The position numbers and the translations under genes are program-made. DNA of 16,430 bases from DATCLA01 sp036564195. GTDB lineage: Bacteria > Bacillota > UBA4882 > UBA8346. Positions 6,918 through 14,101 of this stretch are shown in pieces. The DNA lies in contig DATCLA010000036.1 in assembly GCA_036564195.1 (NCBI GenBank), positions 1 to 16,430 on the forward strand, written 5' to 3'. Positions within the stretch are counted from its first letter, which is position 1. Every line of letters begins with the position of its first letter. The notes under the pieces are model-generated. The model ran no database searches, was not told where the DNA came from, and was given only the letters and a program-made list of their open reading frames with translations.

Positions 6918-7961
6918 TCAGAATTTAACTTGCAAACGCAACCGGTCGCGATCATTATAGTTTCCGGTATTAGCTACCCGGGTATATTGCAGAGTGGTGT
7001 TGTATCCGAAATAATAGGAAATGCTGAATCCATAGGGCGGGTTATCGGCCCAGTTATGTTCTTTTCCTGTTGTATCAGTATAGTCAACATATTCATAGTT
7101 TTTATCTTTGTCGGGTGTGAGAACCGTATATTCAGCCGAGAACCACCATCTTCCCAATGAAGCAGAGAAGCCGACGATTCCAAAATTATCGGTTTGATCT
7201 TCAAATGCTTCCGGATCCCAATCCTTGTTGCCGTCCATAACCTGGTTAACTCCGATATATGCCGCATATACCCTGAATTTATCGTTAATTTTATAACCTG
7301 CGTCAATCATATATTCAGCCGCCGGTTTAACCTTGTCCCAAACACATTCTCCAACATGAAGATAGGTAAGGTTGGTATCAAATTTACCAGCCGCATAGCT
7401 GCCTCTTAACAGAAAATTGTCTCTGCCGTCATCGCCCATAACGCCTTTATATTTTGAACTTTGTGGGTCATCATTATTACTTTTATAAAAATTCCCGCCG
7501 GTATTATGGAAATAACCGCCTTGGAGTTTGAAAGAATCTCCCAGGGGAACGGTCCCCAGCAGTTGCACCGCAGCCGGTTTGAGACCGCCGCTAAAGAGCC
7601 CTTTCTTGACGAAATCACCCATTACATTCAAGGAAGCGTCCAACGGGTAATCATCATAACCGACTTTAAGGGTTTTGCCACCAAAATTGAAGGTTACATA
7701 GCCGGCATCGATCTGGAAATTATGTTCGGTGCCATTGGTATCCAGCCAGAAGTTTAAATCACCGGATACCAAGTCATTGATGTCCAAATGGTTATACAAT
7801 CCAGCTTCAAATTGGGTATAACGGGAATCTTCCCCAGTCCAGTGATGACCATGATAGTTGAAATCCAATTCTCCGGTAGTCTCGATATCAATGGCCAGCG
7901 TCAGGGCTGCCATACCCAGAGTCAATAAAACACTTAATCCCAAAATCAACAGCTTTTTCAT
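6918..7961 (-). CDS. Putative outer-membrane porin (beta-barrel)
   Basis: The start is the ATG at 7961: GGAGGG lies about 9 bases upstream, whereas the upstream in-frame ATG at 7979 would include that site. Residues 1-23 form a type I signal peptide (MKKLLILGLSVLLTLGMAALTLA). The mature part is made of short alternating strands with aromatic girdles (GELDFNYHGHHW, DAGYVTFNFGGKTLKVGYDD, FRVYAAYIGVNQ, WWFSAEYTV, GFSISYYFGYNTTLQYTRV) and ends in Phe (RLRLQVKF), the outer-membrane barrel signature. At about 324 mature residues it suits a 14-16-strand barrel. It sits between the two-module galactanase and the binding-protein genes, so it is a good candidate channel for galacto-oligosaccharides. 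It is strong evidence for a diderm host. Substrate specificity is inference. Confidence 0.8.
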   Translation of the reverse strand: MKKLLILGLSVLLTLGMAALTLAIDIETTGELDFNYHGHHWTGEDSRYTQFEAGLYNHLDINDLVSGDLNFWLDTNGTEHNFQIDAGYVTFNFGGKTLKVGYDDYPLDASLNVMGDFVKKGLFSGGLKPAAVQLLGTVPLGDSFKLQGGYFHNTGGNFYKSNNDDPQSSKYKGVMGDDGRDNFLLRGSYAAGKFDTNLTYLHVGECVWDKVKPAAEYMIDAGYKINDKFRVYAAYIGVNQVMDGNKDWDPEAFEDQTDNFGIVGFSASLGRWWFSAEYTVLTPDKDKNYEYVDYTDTTGKEHNWADNPPYGFSISYYFGYNTTLQYTRVANTGNYNDRDRLRLQVKF

Positions 7962-8124
7962 TTCACAAACTCCCTCCATTATATTTTTGAATGCTTCTCC
8001 TGTTGTAACAGCTTAATGTGGTCAAACTTTTGCTTTATGTTTCATTCCTCCTTTGCCCGGAGAACCGGCTGTAAAATCCGAAACTATCCGCACTCCGGAA
8101 AATTTGGTAAATTTGAAATTCCGC

Positions 8125-10251
8125 TCATTTAATTTGAAAAGCCTTTAACGAGTCCAAGGCATAGCCTTCATAATTGAAGAGAATCTGGTTTTCCCAGGCG
8201 TTTTTGGATTGGGGATCATTGGGATCCCAACCGGCGCCTTGCACCGGCAGCCACGCGCCTTCCCAGTAGAACACGCCCAGGCCCCGACCATCGGGAACAT
8301 GTTTGACAATGTTGAAAATATCCTGAAGATACTGCTTTTGACCGGCAATGGTCGGCACGTAACCGGAGTTTTTCAGTTGTTCATCCTTGGCCATAATATT
8401 CTCCAGTCCGTCACCATCATTTAGGCAAAACGGAAAAGCGGTTTCGACCACAATCAGGTCTTTCTTATATTTATTGGCCAAGTTGCACAGATTGCGATAC
8501 AGGTCGGTCGGTGTACCGTGCCAGGCGATATAATACGACAAAGCGATAATGTCAAAGTCAGTCGCACCATTGGCGATTAAATTATCAAAGAACCAGGTAT
8601 AGACATTGTTATCGCCGCCTTTATCCAGGTGGATCGCGATTTTAATCTTTTTGCCGACAGGAGTAGCATCTTTGACTGCCTTGATACCGCTATTGATTAA
8701 CCTGGCAAGTTTGTTAAAACTGGCAAGGGTGGTCAACTTCCCGTCAGGGAACAACATCCCGCTGGTGATTTCGTTGCCGATCTGGACCATATCCGGCAAA
8801 GTACCCTGTTTGTTCAGGGCGGTGATAATCTCTTTGGTATAGTCGTAAACCGCCCGGTTCAATCCTTCGAAGTCCAAGTCCTTCCAGGCAGCCGGTTTGT
8901 ACTGTTTGCCCGGGTCGGCCCAGGTATCGGAATAGTGGAAGTCCAGCAGGAAACCCATCCCGGCCTTTTTGATCCGTTTGGCCATGGCTAAAGTACTTGC
9001 TTTACCGCAGATCCCGTTCTTCGGGTTGTTCCAGATCCTTAACCGGATATAATTTACCCCGTTGGCTTTTAAGATTTTGAACAAATCTTCCGGTTCACCG
9101 TCATGGTTATAGAATTTGCCGCCACCCGCTTCCACCTGAGGCAACGTTGAAATATCCATTCCTTTGATCGCCAAAGTTGATTCCGGTGCGATAAACTTAA
9201 CCGGTTTTGCTTCGTCATATTTTACTCCCGGGTAAAGGGCAAAATCATCCAGATTAATCCAATAGTTGGCTTTGGCATCAGTATTAATGCCGATAGTGCA
9301 ATTACCATTGGTCACCTTGATATTGGGGATCCGTACCCGGGTCCACTTGGAATTGGTCGGTAAGGTTTCTTTGATCGTTTCACCGCCAAAATCTTTAACT
9401 TCAACAAAACAATTTTTTTGACCGCCACCGTTGGCATACCAAAATTCCAAAGTGTAGGTATTCTTTTTCAAATTTTTAATGGACTGATAGGTATAAACCT
9501 GGTAATCACGGTCTTTCCAGTGCGTCAGTTTATATTGGCCCGAATGGGTCCCCTGATTTTCCCGTTTAGCGGCATCTATATCCCGGGCTGATACGTGCTG
9601 CCAACCGGTGGCCTTTTCATTTTCGCCTTCTTCAAAACCGGCGTTGATCACTGCCACATTCTGCGGTCCTTTTTCCTGTCTGGCCTCTGCTACAACCTGC
9701 ATATCCTGCTGATTGTACAGTAAAAAGTCATCTAGGTTAATCCAGTAGCCACCCTTAGCTTGGGTATAGATGCCAACGGTGCATTTTCCGGAGGTTATTT
9801 TGATGTCTTTAACTTCCTTTTTAATCCATGAACCGCTGCGTTCGATGGGAATCTTTATCGGTTCGCCCCCGAAATCTTTTAATTCCACATAACAATCAAT
9901 GGCACCGTCGCCATTGGCATACCAAAATTCAAAATTATAGACGCCTTCCGGGAGTTTGGTCACAGTCTGATAGGTATAGACTGTAAAATCTTTTGCTTTC
10001 CAGTGTGTCAGTTTGGTTTTACCCGAATGAGTCCACCCAGATTCCGTAAAATCGGCGTCTTTGTCCTTTTCCGAGATAGTCGACCATTTGATTACTCTTT
10101 GATTTTTGATCCCGCTTTTATCCATTTCAAAGCCGGGATTTTGGATCTTGTTCGGATCGGTGTTCTGTTTGGCTTTGGCACCAAAAGAGGCCGTGCTGCA
10201 CAGTAAAAATAAACAACCCATCAAAACCAAAGATAAATGCTTGACTTTCAT
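8125..10251 (-). CDS. ganB: Secreted multidomain galactanase: two carbohydrate-binding modules plus GH53
   Basis: This 708-aa enzyme has a type I signal peptide (MKVKHLSLVLMGCLFLLCSTASFGA), two tandem beta-sandwich modules (about 34-180 and 198-340), and a GH53 catalytic domain (about 360-708). The two modules are clear duplicates: LTHWKAKDFTVYTYQ against LTHWKDRDYQVYTYQ, FWYANG against FWYANG, and YWINLDDFLLY against YWINLDDFALY. They may belong to CBM61 (beta-1,4-galactan binding, known beside GH53) or to CBM4-like modules; I cannot decide which. Catalytic residues are Glu494 (QIGNEITSG, acid/base) and Glu603 (VVETAFPF, nucleophile). AAAGGAGAG lies 8 bases before the ATG. The gene starts 36 bases after the permease remnant, so it was downstream in the same operon. 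It is the most complete galactan-degrading enzyme here. Confidence 0.93.
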   Translation of the reverse strand: MKVKHLSLVLMGCLFLLCSTASFGAKAKQNTDPNKIQNPGFEMDKSGIKNQRVIKWSTISEKDKDADFTESGWTHSGKTKLTHWKAKDFTVYTYQTVTKLPEGVYNFEFWYANGDGAIDCYVELKDFGGEPIKIPIERSGSWIKKEVKDIKITSGKCTVGIYTQAKGGYWINLDDFLLYNQQDMQVVAEARQEKGPQNVAVINAGFEEGENEKATGWQHVSARDIDAAKRENQGTHSGQYKLTHWKDRDYQVYTYQSIKNLKKNTYTLEFWYANGGGQKNCFVEVKDFGGETIKETLPTNSKWTRVRIPNIKVTNGNCTIGINTDAKANYWINLDDFALYPGVKYDEAKPVKFIAPESTLAIKGMDISTLPQVEAGGGKFYNHDGEPEDLFKILKANGVNYIRLRIWNNPKNGICGKASTLAMAKRIKKAGMGFLLDFHYSDTWADPGKQYKPAAWKDLDFEGLNRAVYDYTKEIITALNKQGTLPDMVQIGNEITSGMLFPDGKLTTLASFNKLARLINSGIKAVKDATPVGKKIKIAIHLDKGGDNNVYTWFFDNLIANGATDFDIIALSYYIAWHGTPTDLYRNLCNLANKYKKDLIVVETAFPFCLNDGDGLENIMAKDEQLKNSGYVPTIAGQKQYLQDIFNIVKHVPDGRGLGVFYWEGAWLPVQGAGWDPNDPQSKNAWENQILFNYEGYALDSLKAFQIK

Positions 10252-10287
10252 AAACCCAACTCTCCTTTCATCTTTAACCTACAATTG

Positions 10288-10838
10288 TCATCCTTTGACT
10301 GAACCAAGGGTAATCCCGCTGACAAAGTATTTTGGCACAAAGGGATAGACCAACACGATCGGGCCGGTGGCAATCACGGTCATGGCCAGTTTCAGCGATT
10401 CTTTCGGTAAATTAAATACCGCTATATTGTTAATCATGTTGGAAGCAATATTAGTGCTGGAGAGAATCTGATACAGCACATATTGCAACGGCCATAAATT
10501 TTCCCGTTCCACAAACATCATGGGAGTCCACCAATCGTTCCAATAGCCCAAAGCAGTAAACATCCCAATGGATGCCAGCGCCGGTTTGAAAAGGGGTAAA
10601 ACCACCCGGAGAAAAATCTCGAAATCACCGGCTCCGTCGATTTTGGCCGCTTCAATCAGTTCTTCCGGAATAGAACCGCGCAGGAAATTACGGAGGATCA
10701 GAATATAATCACATTAAACATCGGGACCAGCAATAAAACCTGAAAAGTGTTTTAAGATGCAGGTACTGTGTGACAATAAAAGGATGCCAGTCCGCCATTA
10801 AACAGCGTCGTGAAATAGAGAAAGAAAGCCAGAGAGTT
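10288..10838 (-). pseudogene. CarB/MalG-type sugar ABC permease remnant (5' truncated, frameshifted)
   Basis: The C-terminal half of a MalG-like inner-membrane permease is recognisable. The EAA loop that docks the ATPase is intact (SIPEELIEAAKIDGAGDF, then LRVVLPLFKPALA), followed by GYWNDWWTPMMFV and the conserved end YFVSGITLGSVKG. Further upstream, the family's 'FnGGL..fYl' segment (TTLFNGGLASFY), then QYLHLK and TFQVLLLVPMFNV are present but in different frames. Frame changes lie near 10775, near 10755 and near 10705. The N-terminal third is missing, replaced at about 10838 by the start of the neighbouring permease. The open frame at 10288-10605 is only the longest surviving piece. With the binding protein also broken, this importer cannot function as encoded. 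Confidence 0.85.
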
Positions 10839-11093
10839 AAGGTATTCAAAGTTCTTCAATCCGTTCCAGGGACTAAAAAACAAACCGTCCCGGTAATTGA
10901 AGTCCTTAAATGCAACTACTATTCCGGACATCGGCAAATAAGCAAAGATCAGGTAATACACGGCAACCGGAAGAAACATGAGGTATAATACCTTATTTTT
11001 GGATAATTCATGCCAGAGTCCGGTTTTTTCCCCTTGCTCTATCACAATACCTCCATTAAACCGAATCAATTTCAATTCACTCTTTGTTTTCAT
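10752..11093 (-). pseudogene. LplB/MalF-type permease N-terminus fused to the CarB-type remnant
   Basis: Residues 1 to about 85 are the N-terminus of an LplB-like permease: a cytoplasmic tail, a transmembrane segment (YLMFLPVAVYYLIFAYLPM), and the family motif GIVVAFKDFNYRDG, SPWNGLKNFEYL. In the family this continues for another 200 or so residues to its own EAA loop. Here it switches at about 10838 to NSLAFFLYFTTLFNGGLASF, which belongs to the CarB-like partner. A single deletion has therefore removed the end of the first permease gene and the beginning of the second, and kept the frame at the junction. The frame then breaks near 10775. The ATG at 11093 has no strong Shine-Dalgarno site, but a promoter candidate lies just upstream. 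Confidence 0.8.
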
Positions 11094-11147
11094 TGTATCC
11101 CGGTCATTTGGAGAAGAAAACGGGGCAATCTTACGATATGCTTGGTT

Positions 11148-11175
11148 ATTATATCTTTTTGTTACATTATGTTCA
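11148..11175 (-). promoter_or_regulatory. Candidate sigma-A promoter for the permease-galactanase operon
   Basis: On the minus strand a TATAAT (11148-11153) is preceded after 16 bases by TGAACA (11170-11175, 4 of 6 matches to TTGACA). It would give a leader of roughly 45 bases before the permease ATG at 11093. The -35 element lies inside the imperfect palindrome at 11161-11187. Confidence 0.45.
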
Positions 11176-11187
11176 TCATTTTGTAAC
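11161..11187. promoter_or_regulatory. Imperfect palindrome overlapping the -35 element, possible operator
   Basis: The arms GTTACATTATG (11161-11171) and CATTTTGTAAC (11177-11187) match at 9 of 11 positions around a 5-base centre. The outer GTTACA/TGTAAC is perfect. It covers the -35 of the candidate promoter. This is the geometry of a repressor site. No regulator gene is in the window, so the protein that would bind it is unknown. Confidence 0.4.
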
Positions 11188-11192
11188 CGAAA

Positions 11193-12122
11193 TTAATCTT
11201 TAAATACTGAAATACTGGCGACCAGCTTATCGACCATTACTAATTGTTCTTTGGCCAACCTGCTTACTTCTGCGGCAATTGCTGCCTGTTCCTGAGCTGA
11301 AGCCGTTACTTCCTGGGCTGAGGCAGCGGTTTCTTCCGATACTGTGCTGATACTGGAGATGGAAACAAGGGTCTCTTCTTTGACATTATTCATCTTCCGG
11401 ATCGACTCATACACGTCGGCATTACACGTTACAATAGTCTCCAGGGCCTTGATAATCGCATCATAAGACTGCTGGGCCTGTTGCACCGCTAACAATTGTT
11501 CTTCGACAATAACATATGCCCGTTCGGCAGTTTTATTGGAGATACGAGTCCGTTCCAGAATCCGATTGATGTTGGCTTCAATCATCTGAGCAGCATTTTG
11601 AGATTTTACAGCCAGCTTGTTTACTTCTTCCGCAACCACTGCAAACCCCAACCCGTACTGACCGGCCCGGGCTGCTTCGATAGAAGCGTTTAATGCCAAC
11701 AGATTGGTCTGCTCGGCTATATAACCGATCATTTCCGTAATATTACGGATCTCCTCTACGCTGGAATTAAGTTCGTTAAGATCTTTAGTAAAAGCTTTGG
11801 TAATATCGCCGGTCTCTTTGGCTTTATCCATTAAGCGGTCCGCTACCTTCTTCGAATCCAGGCTTTGTTGGATTGCCACACTGCTGATCTCTTCCATTTC
11901 GTGGGACTTAGCCACTACGGTCTCAATTTGCTTAGCCAGCTCTCCCATTTTCCGGGCAGTTTTTTCAGTCTCGACAGTTTGATCTGCAGTCCCTTTACTG
12001 ATTTCCTGGGTCACTATGGAAATAGCTTCAGCAGTCCGGGCTGATTGGTGGGAGTTGGTTTCCAATAATTGACTGTGTATAAAAATATCCACGCCAAATA
12101 GCATCTTGATCATGACCCTCAT
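11193..12122 (-). pseudogene. Orphan methyl-accepting chemotaxis signalling domain (5' truncated)
   Basis: From about 12070 to the stop near 11193 the frame encodes the cytoplasmic four-helix signalling domain of a chemoreceptor. The hairpin tip that contacts CheA and CheW is complete (IAEQTNLLALNASIEAARAG, then GFAVVAEEVNKLA), with long flanking coiled-coil helices rich in Ala, Glu and Gln. No periplasmic sensor, transmembrane segment or HAMP domain is present. The first 15-18 residues of the open frame (MRVMIKMLFGVDIFIHS) are not receptor-like; they are antecedent sequence read in a different frame from the toxin-like remnant. The junction near 12065-12075 marks a deletion or insertion. The ATG at 12122 is therefore probably not a natural start. 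A soluble receptor is the alternative reading, but the clear junction argues against it. Confidence 0.75.
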
Positions 12123-12424
12123 TAAATCTATGTTCTGTTAATAATGTTCCGCCGTGCGCAAATGTAAGCGTTGCATTAATCGTAAAATTTAAACTCGCCA
12201 CAGTAGCTCCCCAAACTATATTTCCAGCTTCATTCCTGTTATATAGCAAGCCATCGAACAAATATAAATTATTTTCACTTAGATTCTGCTTTTAATCCAT
12301 TAGAGCACCTGTTTGCGATTGTTTATATACATAAGCTAATATGTTGTCACCATTTTTTAAACCTGAAGTTGCATTTTCCACCATTACCGGAATTTTTGAT
12401 GTAAATTTTGTATCAATACCATTC
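12070..12424 (-). pseudogene. Decayed remnant, possibly the C-terminus of a polymorphic-toxin-like protein
   Basis: One frame reads TKFTSKIPVMVENATSGLKN, GDNILAYVYKQSQTGALMD, a TAA at 12292-12294, then KQNLSENNLYLFDGLLYNRN, EAGNIVWGATVASLNF, and RFNEGHDQDAIWRGYFYTQS, where it meets the chemoreceptor fragment. The stop is the only interruption. The second part (EAGNIVWGA, then GHDQDAIWRGY) faintly recalls C-terminal toxin domains such as the toxin-44 type with its 'DQ.AI..G' motif. I am not certain of this, and the first part is unrecognised. The TTG at 12261 is the only plausible start for the downstream piece. It has no good ribosome site. Most likely it is a piece of a larger dead gene. Confidence 0.4.
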
Positions 12425-12428
12425 CAAC

Positions 12429-12581
12429 AGGAAATACATCACCTAAAGCTTCAACAAAACCCAGACATTTGTCGCTAATAAATAGTTGCGTTTCCTTTAG
12501 GCCTCGCTGTTTGAGGCGAAAGAAGTTCAACCAACTTGCTTTATCTTCGTTGCTTCCTTCCACTGCGCCAAGTATTTCTAG
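12429..12581 (-). pseudogene. Internal fragment of a second IS256-family transposase
   Basis: Fifty-one codons in one frame read LEILGAVEGSNEDKASWLNF, FRLKQRGLKETQLFISDKCL and GFVEALGDVFP. This aligns with the region of the 379-1145 transposase around its second catalytic Asp (EIIGAAEGSKEDKASWLNF, then LFVDDKCLGLIE). It is similar but clearly not identical, so it comes from a different copy or element. Both ends are cut: after FP the frame leaves the homology, and upstream of 12581 nothing family-like continues. No terminal repeats are visible. Confidence 0.8.
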
Positions 12582-12624
12582 AAACTTTGAACTCCACGTC
12601 TAACATGGATTTCTTATATAAACG

Positions 12625-12662
12625 AAAACAATACCAACCCCCCGATTGATTGGTATTGTTTT
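12625..12662 (-). terminator. Intrinsic terminator after the cotJ operon
   Basis: A perfect 13-bp stem is formed by AAAACAATACCAA (12625-12637) and TTGGTATTGTTTT (12650-12662) around a 12-base C-rich loop. It lies 20 bases beyond the stop of cotJC on the minus strand, where the descending arm ends in TTTT. On the plus strand it ends in TTTTTT, so it may work both ways. Confidence 0.8.
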
Positions 12663-12682
12663 TTGCTTTACTAAAACCAAAT

Positions 12683-13255
12683 TTAATAGATATGCTTACA
12701 ACTTTGATACTCCTGCACCATATTTAAGGCTTCGCCGAATCTTTGGAAATGAACAATCTCCCGTTGCCTTAGGAAGTTAAGTGTATCTTTCAGGTCAGGG
12801 TCATCCGTTAAATCAATCAGCCACTGGTAAGTGGCCCGAGCCTTCTGTTCCGCCGCCATATCTTCATGCAAGTCCGCCACCGGATCGCCTTTGGCTTGGA
12901 TATATTTAGCGCTCCAGGGATTACCGTTGGCGTCGACATAAAACAAGGCTTTATCATGGTCGGCATAGTGTCCGCCCAAATCCACCTGTTGCAACTCCTC
13001 CGGAGTAGCGTTCTTCATCAGCTTATAAACTAAAGTGGCAATTATTTCCAGGTGAGCCAATTCTTCGGTGCCAATATCGTTAAGAATTGCCTTAGTAGCT
13101 CCCGTAGGCATGGTATAACGTTGGTTTAGATAACGTAATGCTGCCGCCAGCTCACCATCCGGTCCTCCATATTGGGTAATCAAATATTTGGCCATTTTTA
13201 AATCAGCCTTGCCAACCTTCGCCGGATACTGTAACTTCTTTTCATAGATCCACAT
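12683..13255 (-). CDS. cotJC: CotJC, manganese-catalase-like spore coat protein
   Basis: This is the 190-aa CotJC protein of the endospore coat, a ferritin-fold relative of the dimanganese catalases. Metal ligands expected from the family are in place: Glu35 (GELAAALRYLNQR), Glu65 and His68 in TEELAHLEII, Glu136 in AAEQKARATYQWL, and His169 in REIVHFQRF. The 33-residue gap between the last two equals that of true Mn catalases. GGAGGAG lies 8 bases before the ATG. It is the third gene of cotJA-cotJB-cotJC, 15 bases after cotJB, and is followed by a terminator. In Bacillus subtilis the operon is transcribed in the mother cell under sigma E. Peroxide-removing activity is plausible from the conserved ligands. 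Confidence 0.95.
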   Translation of the reverse strand: MWIYEKKLQYPAKVGKADLKMAKYLITQYGGPDGELAAALRYLNQRYTMPTGATKAILNDIGTEELAHLEIIATLVYKLMKNATPEELQQVDLGGHYADHDKALFYVDANGNPWSAKYIQAKGDPVADLHEDMAAEQKARATYQWLIDLTDDPDLKDTLNFLRQREIVHFQRFGEALNMVQEYQSCKHIY

Positions 13256-13269
13256 TGACCTTGCTCCTC

Positions 13270-13524
13270 CTAGTAATCAATTTCCCAGGGCCACGGTTCC
13301 TCAATCCAACGCCAGGTAGAATGGTGTACCGCATCCATGGGAGTCAGCGGCCCATAACAACGGGAATAGTTCTGCCGTAAGTTTTCCACTTGTTTTACTG
13401 TCTGTTGAAAATCCTGAAAAGCACGTTGGTCAGTGGGATGGGTATCCAGATACAGATTGAAGTCTACAGCAGTAAACTCTAAAGCTTGAAGCTGTTTGAG
13501 CATTTCGATTTGATCCTGGTACAT
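13270..13524 (-). CDS. cotJB: CotJB spore coat protein
   Basis: An 84-aa protein starting MYQDQIEMLKQLQALEFTAV, with the CotJB hallmark of an N-terminal helix followed by DFNLYLDTHPTD and a Trp/Pro-rich tail (STWRWIEEPWPWEIDY). I chose the ATG at 13524 over the one at 13542. GGGGAGG sits about 7 bases upstream of the former, and the latter would lie within cotJA. The start follows the cotJA stop by one base, so the two are translationally coupled. CotJB is needed with CotJA and CotJC for assembly of this inner-coat complex in Bacillus; its biochemical role is unknown. Confidence 0.93.
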   Translation of the reverse strand: MYQDQIEMLKQLQALEFTAVDFNLYLDTHPTDQRAFQDFQQTVKQVENLRQNYSRCYGPLTPMDAVHHSTWRWIEEPWPWEIDY

Positions 13525-13525
13525 T

Positions 13526-13687
13526 TTAATTCCTCCCCTCATATTCCCATCCGTAATAAGGACGGTATAACTCCGGGAAGATGGTTCCTAACTGTAAGGC
13601 TTTCAGCGGTTCCCAGCGTTGCATGTATACTTGGATTGGGACATACGCCTGAGCCAGCCGTAAACATACAGGCATTACTTCATCCAT
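13526..13687 (-). CDS. cotJA: CotJA spore coat associated protein
   Basis: This 53-aa frame is easy to overlook. It starts MDEVMPVCLRLAQAYVPIQV, continues YMQRWEPLKALQLGTIFPEL and ends YRPYYGWEYEGRN. The AYVPIQ...LFPEL-type core with a final 'Y.PY' motif is that of CotJA. GGAGG lies 8 bases upstream of the ATG at 13687. The stop (13526-13528) is followed after one base by the cotJB start. It is the first gene of the coat operon. The 160 bases upstream to the next terminator should carry its promoter, but I see no convincing sigma-E match. Confidence 0.9.
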   Translation of the reverse strand: MDEVMPVCLRLAQAYVPIQVYMQRWEPLKALQLGTIFPELYRPYYGWEYEGRN

Positions 13688-13848
13688 AGTACTTCCTCCT
13701 TCGGGCTTTAATCACTGTAGTTTATTCTCCCTTAGGCCTTTATCGTACCAGGACTTCGGCATGTTTTATAAGGTTAGTCAAGGGCTGATACTAATCTTTC
13801 CGGTAAACCACCCTTGTCCTTTGTAATTCTGACGCCATATACAAAAAA

Positions 13849-13870
13849 ACAGGACTCCGATTAGTCCTGT
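13849..13870 (-). terminator. Rho-independent terminator of the Cys-rich gene
   Basis: ACAGGACT (13849-13856) and AGTCCTGT (13863-13870) form an 8-bp stem with a 6-base loop. On the minus strand the stem is followed by seven T residues. It begins directly at the stop codon of the 66-aa gene and insulates that gene from the cotJ operon. Confidence 0.85.
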
Positions 13871-14070
13871 TAACCATTACTCTTCTTCTTTTTATGTTTT
13901 ATCTTAATTTCCTCCGGCATAATAATCTCAGTGATTTCAATCGCATTATAATCGGCATCTCCTAAACAGCGGCAACAGTTGTCGCAGATCTTGTTAGCGT
14001 CTAAATCGCAGATTTGACACTCGCCGCATTCATTACACATTTTCCCCGGTTCTAAGATACATTCTCCCAT
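13870..14070 (-). CDS. Small cysteine-rich protein, 66 aa, function unknown
   Basis: Nine Cys fall in the first 35 residues, as CNECGECQICDLDANKICDN (residues 12-31) then CCRC, plus one at residue 4. The rest is acidic and then strongly basic (KIKHKKKKSNG). Similar short CxxCxxCxxC proteins are common and uncharacterised in spore-forming Bacillota. The pattern suggests metal binding (zinc or an iron-sulfur cluster), but the sequence does not say which. A weak GAGGC site precedes the ATG at 14070. It is monocistronic with its own terminator. Its neighbour is the cotJ operon, but nothing ties it to the spore coat. Confidence 0.75.
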   Translation of the reverse strand: MGECILEPGKMCNECGECQICDLDANKICDNCCRCLGDADYNAIEITEIIMPEEIKIKHKKKKSNG

Positions 14071-14101
14071 TCCGTTCAGCCTCGTTTCTCAATTAATCAG
14101 G

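Noticed and set aside
8050..8105. A terminator between the modular galactanase and the porin.
   Set aside because: Only a 6-bp CCGGAG/CTCCGG pairing with a long loop and no T-run. The genes could be co-transcribed.
12165..12180. TGTAAGCGTTGCAT as a catabolite-response (cre) site.
   Set aside because: The last three positions fail the consensus and it lies inside a decayed reading frame, not near a promoter.
12028..12261. A free-standing 77-aa gene from a TTG.
   Set aside because: The frame continues upstream through one TAA into related-looking sequence, and its last 12 or so residues run out of frame into the chemoreceptor.
13688..13848. A sigma-E promoter for cotJA.
   Set aside because: The best -10 candidate (ACTACAGT) matches 5 of 8, and no -35 sits at the right distance, so I cannot support one.
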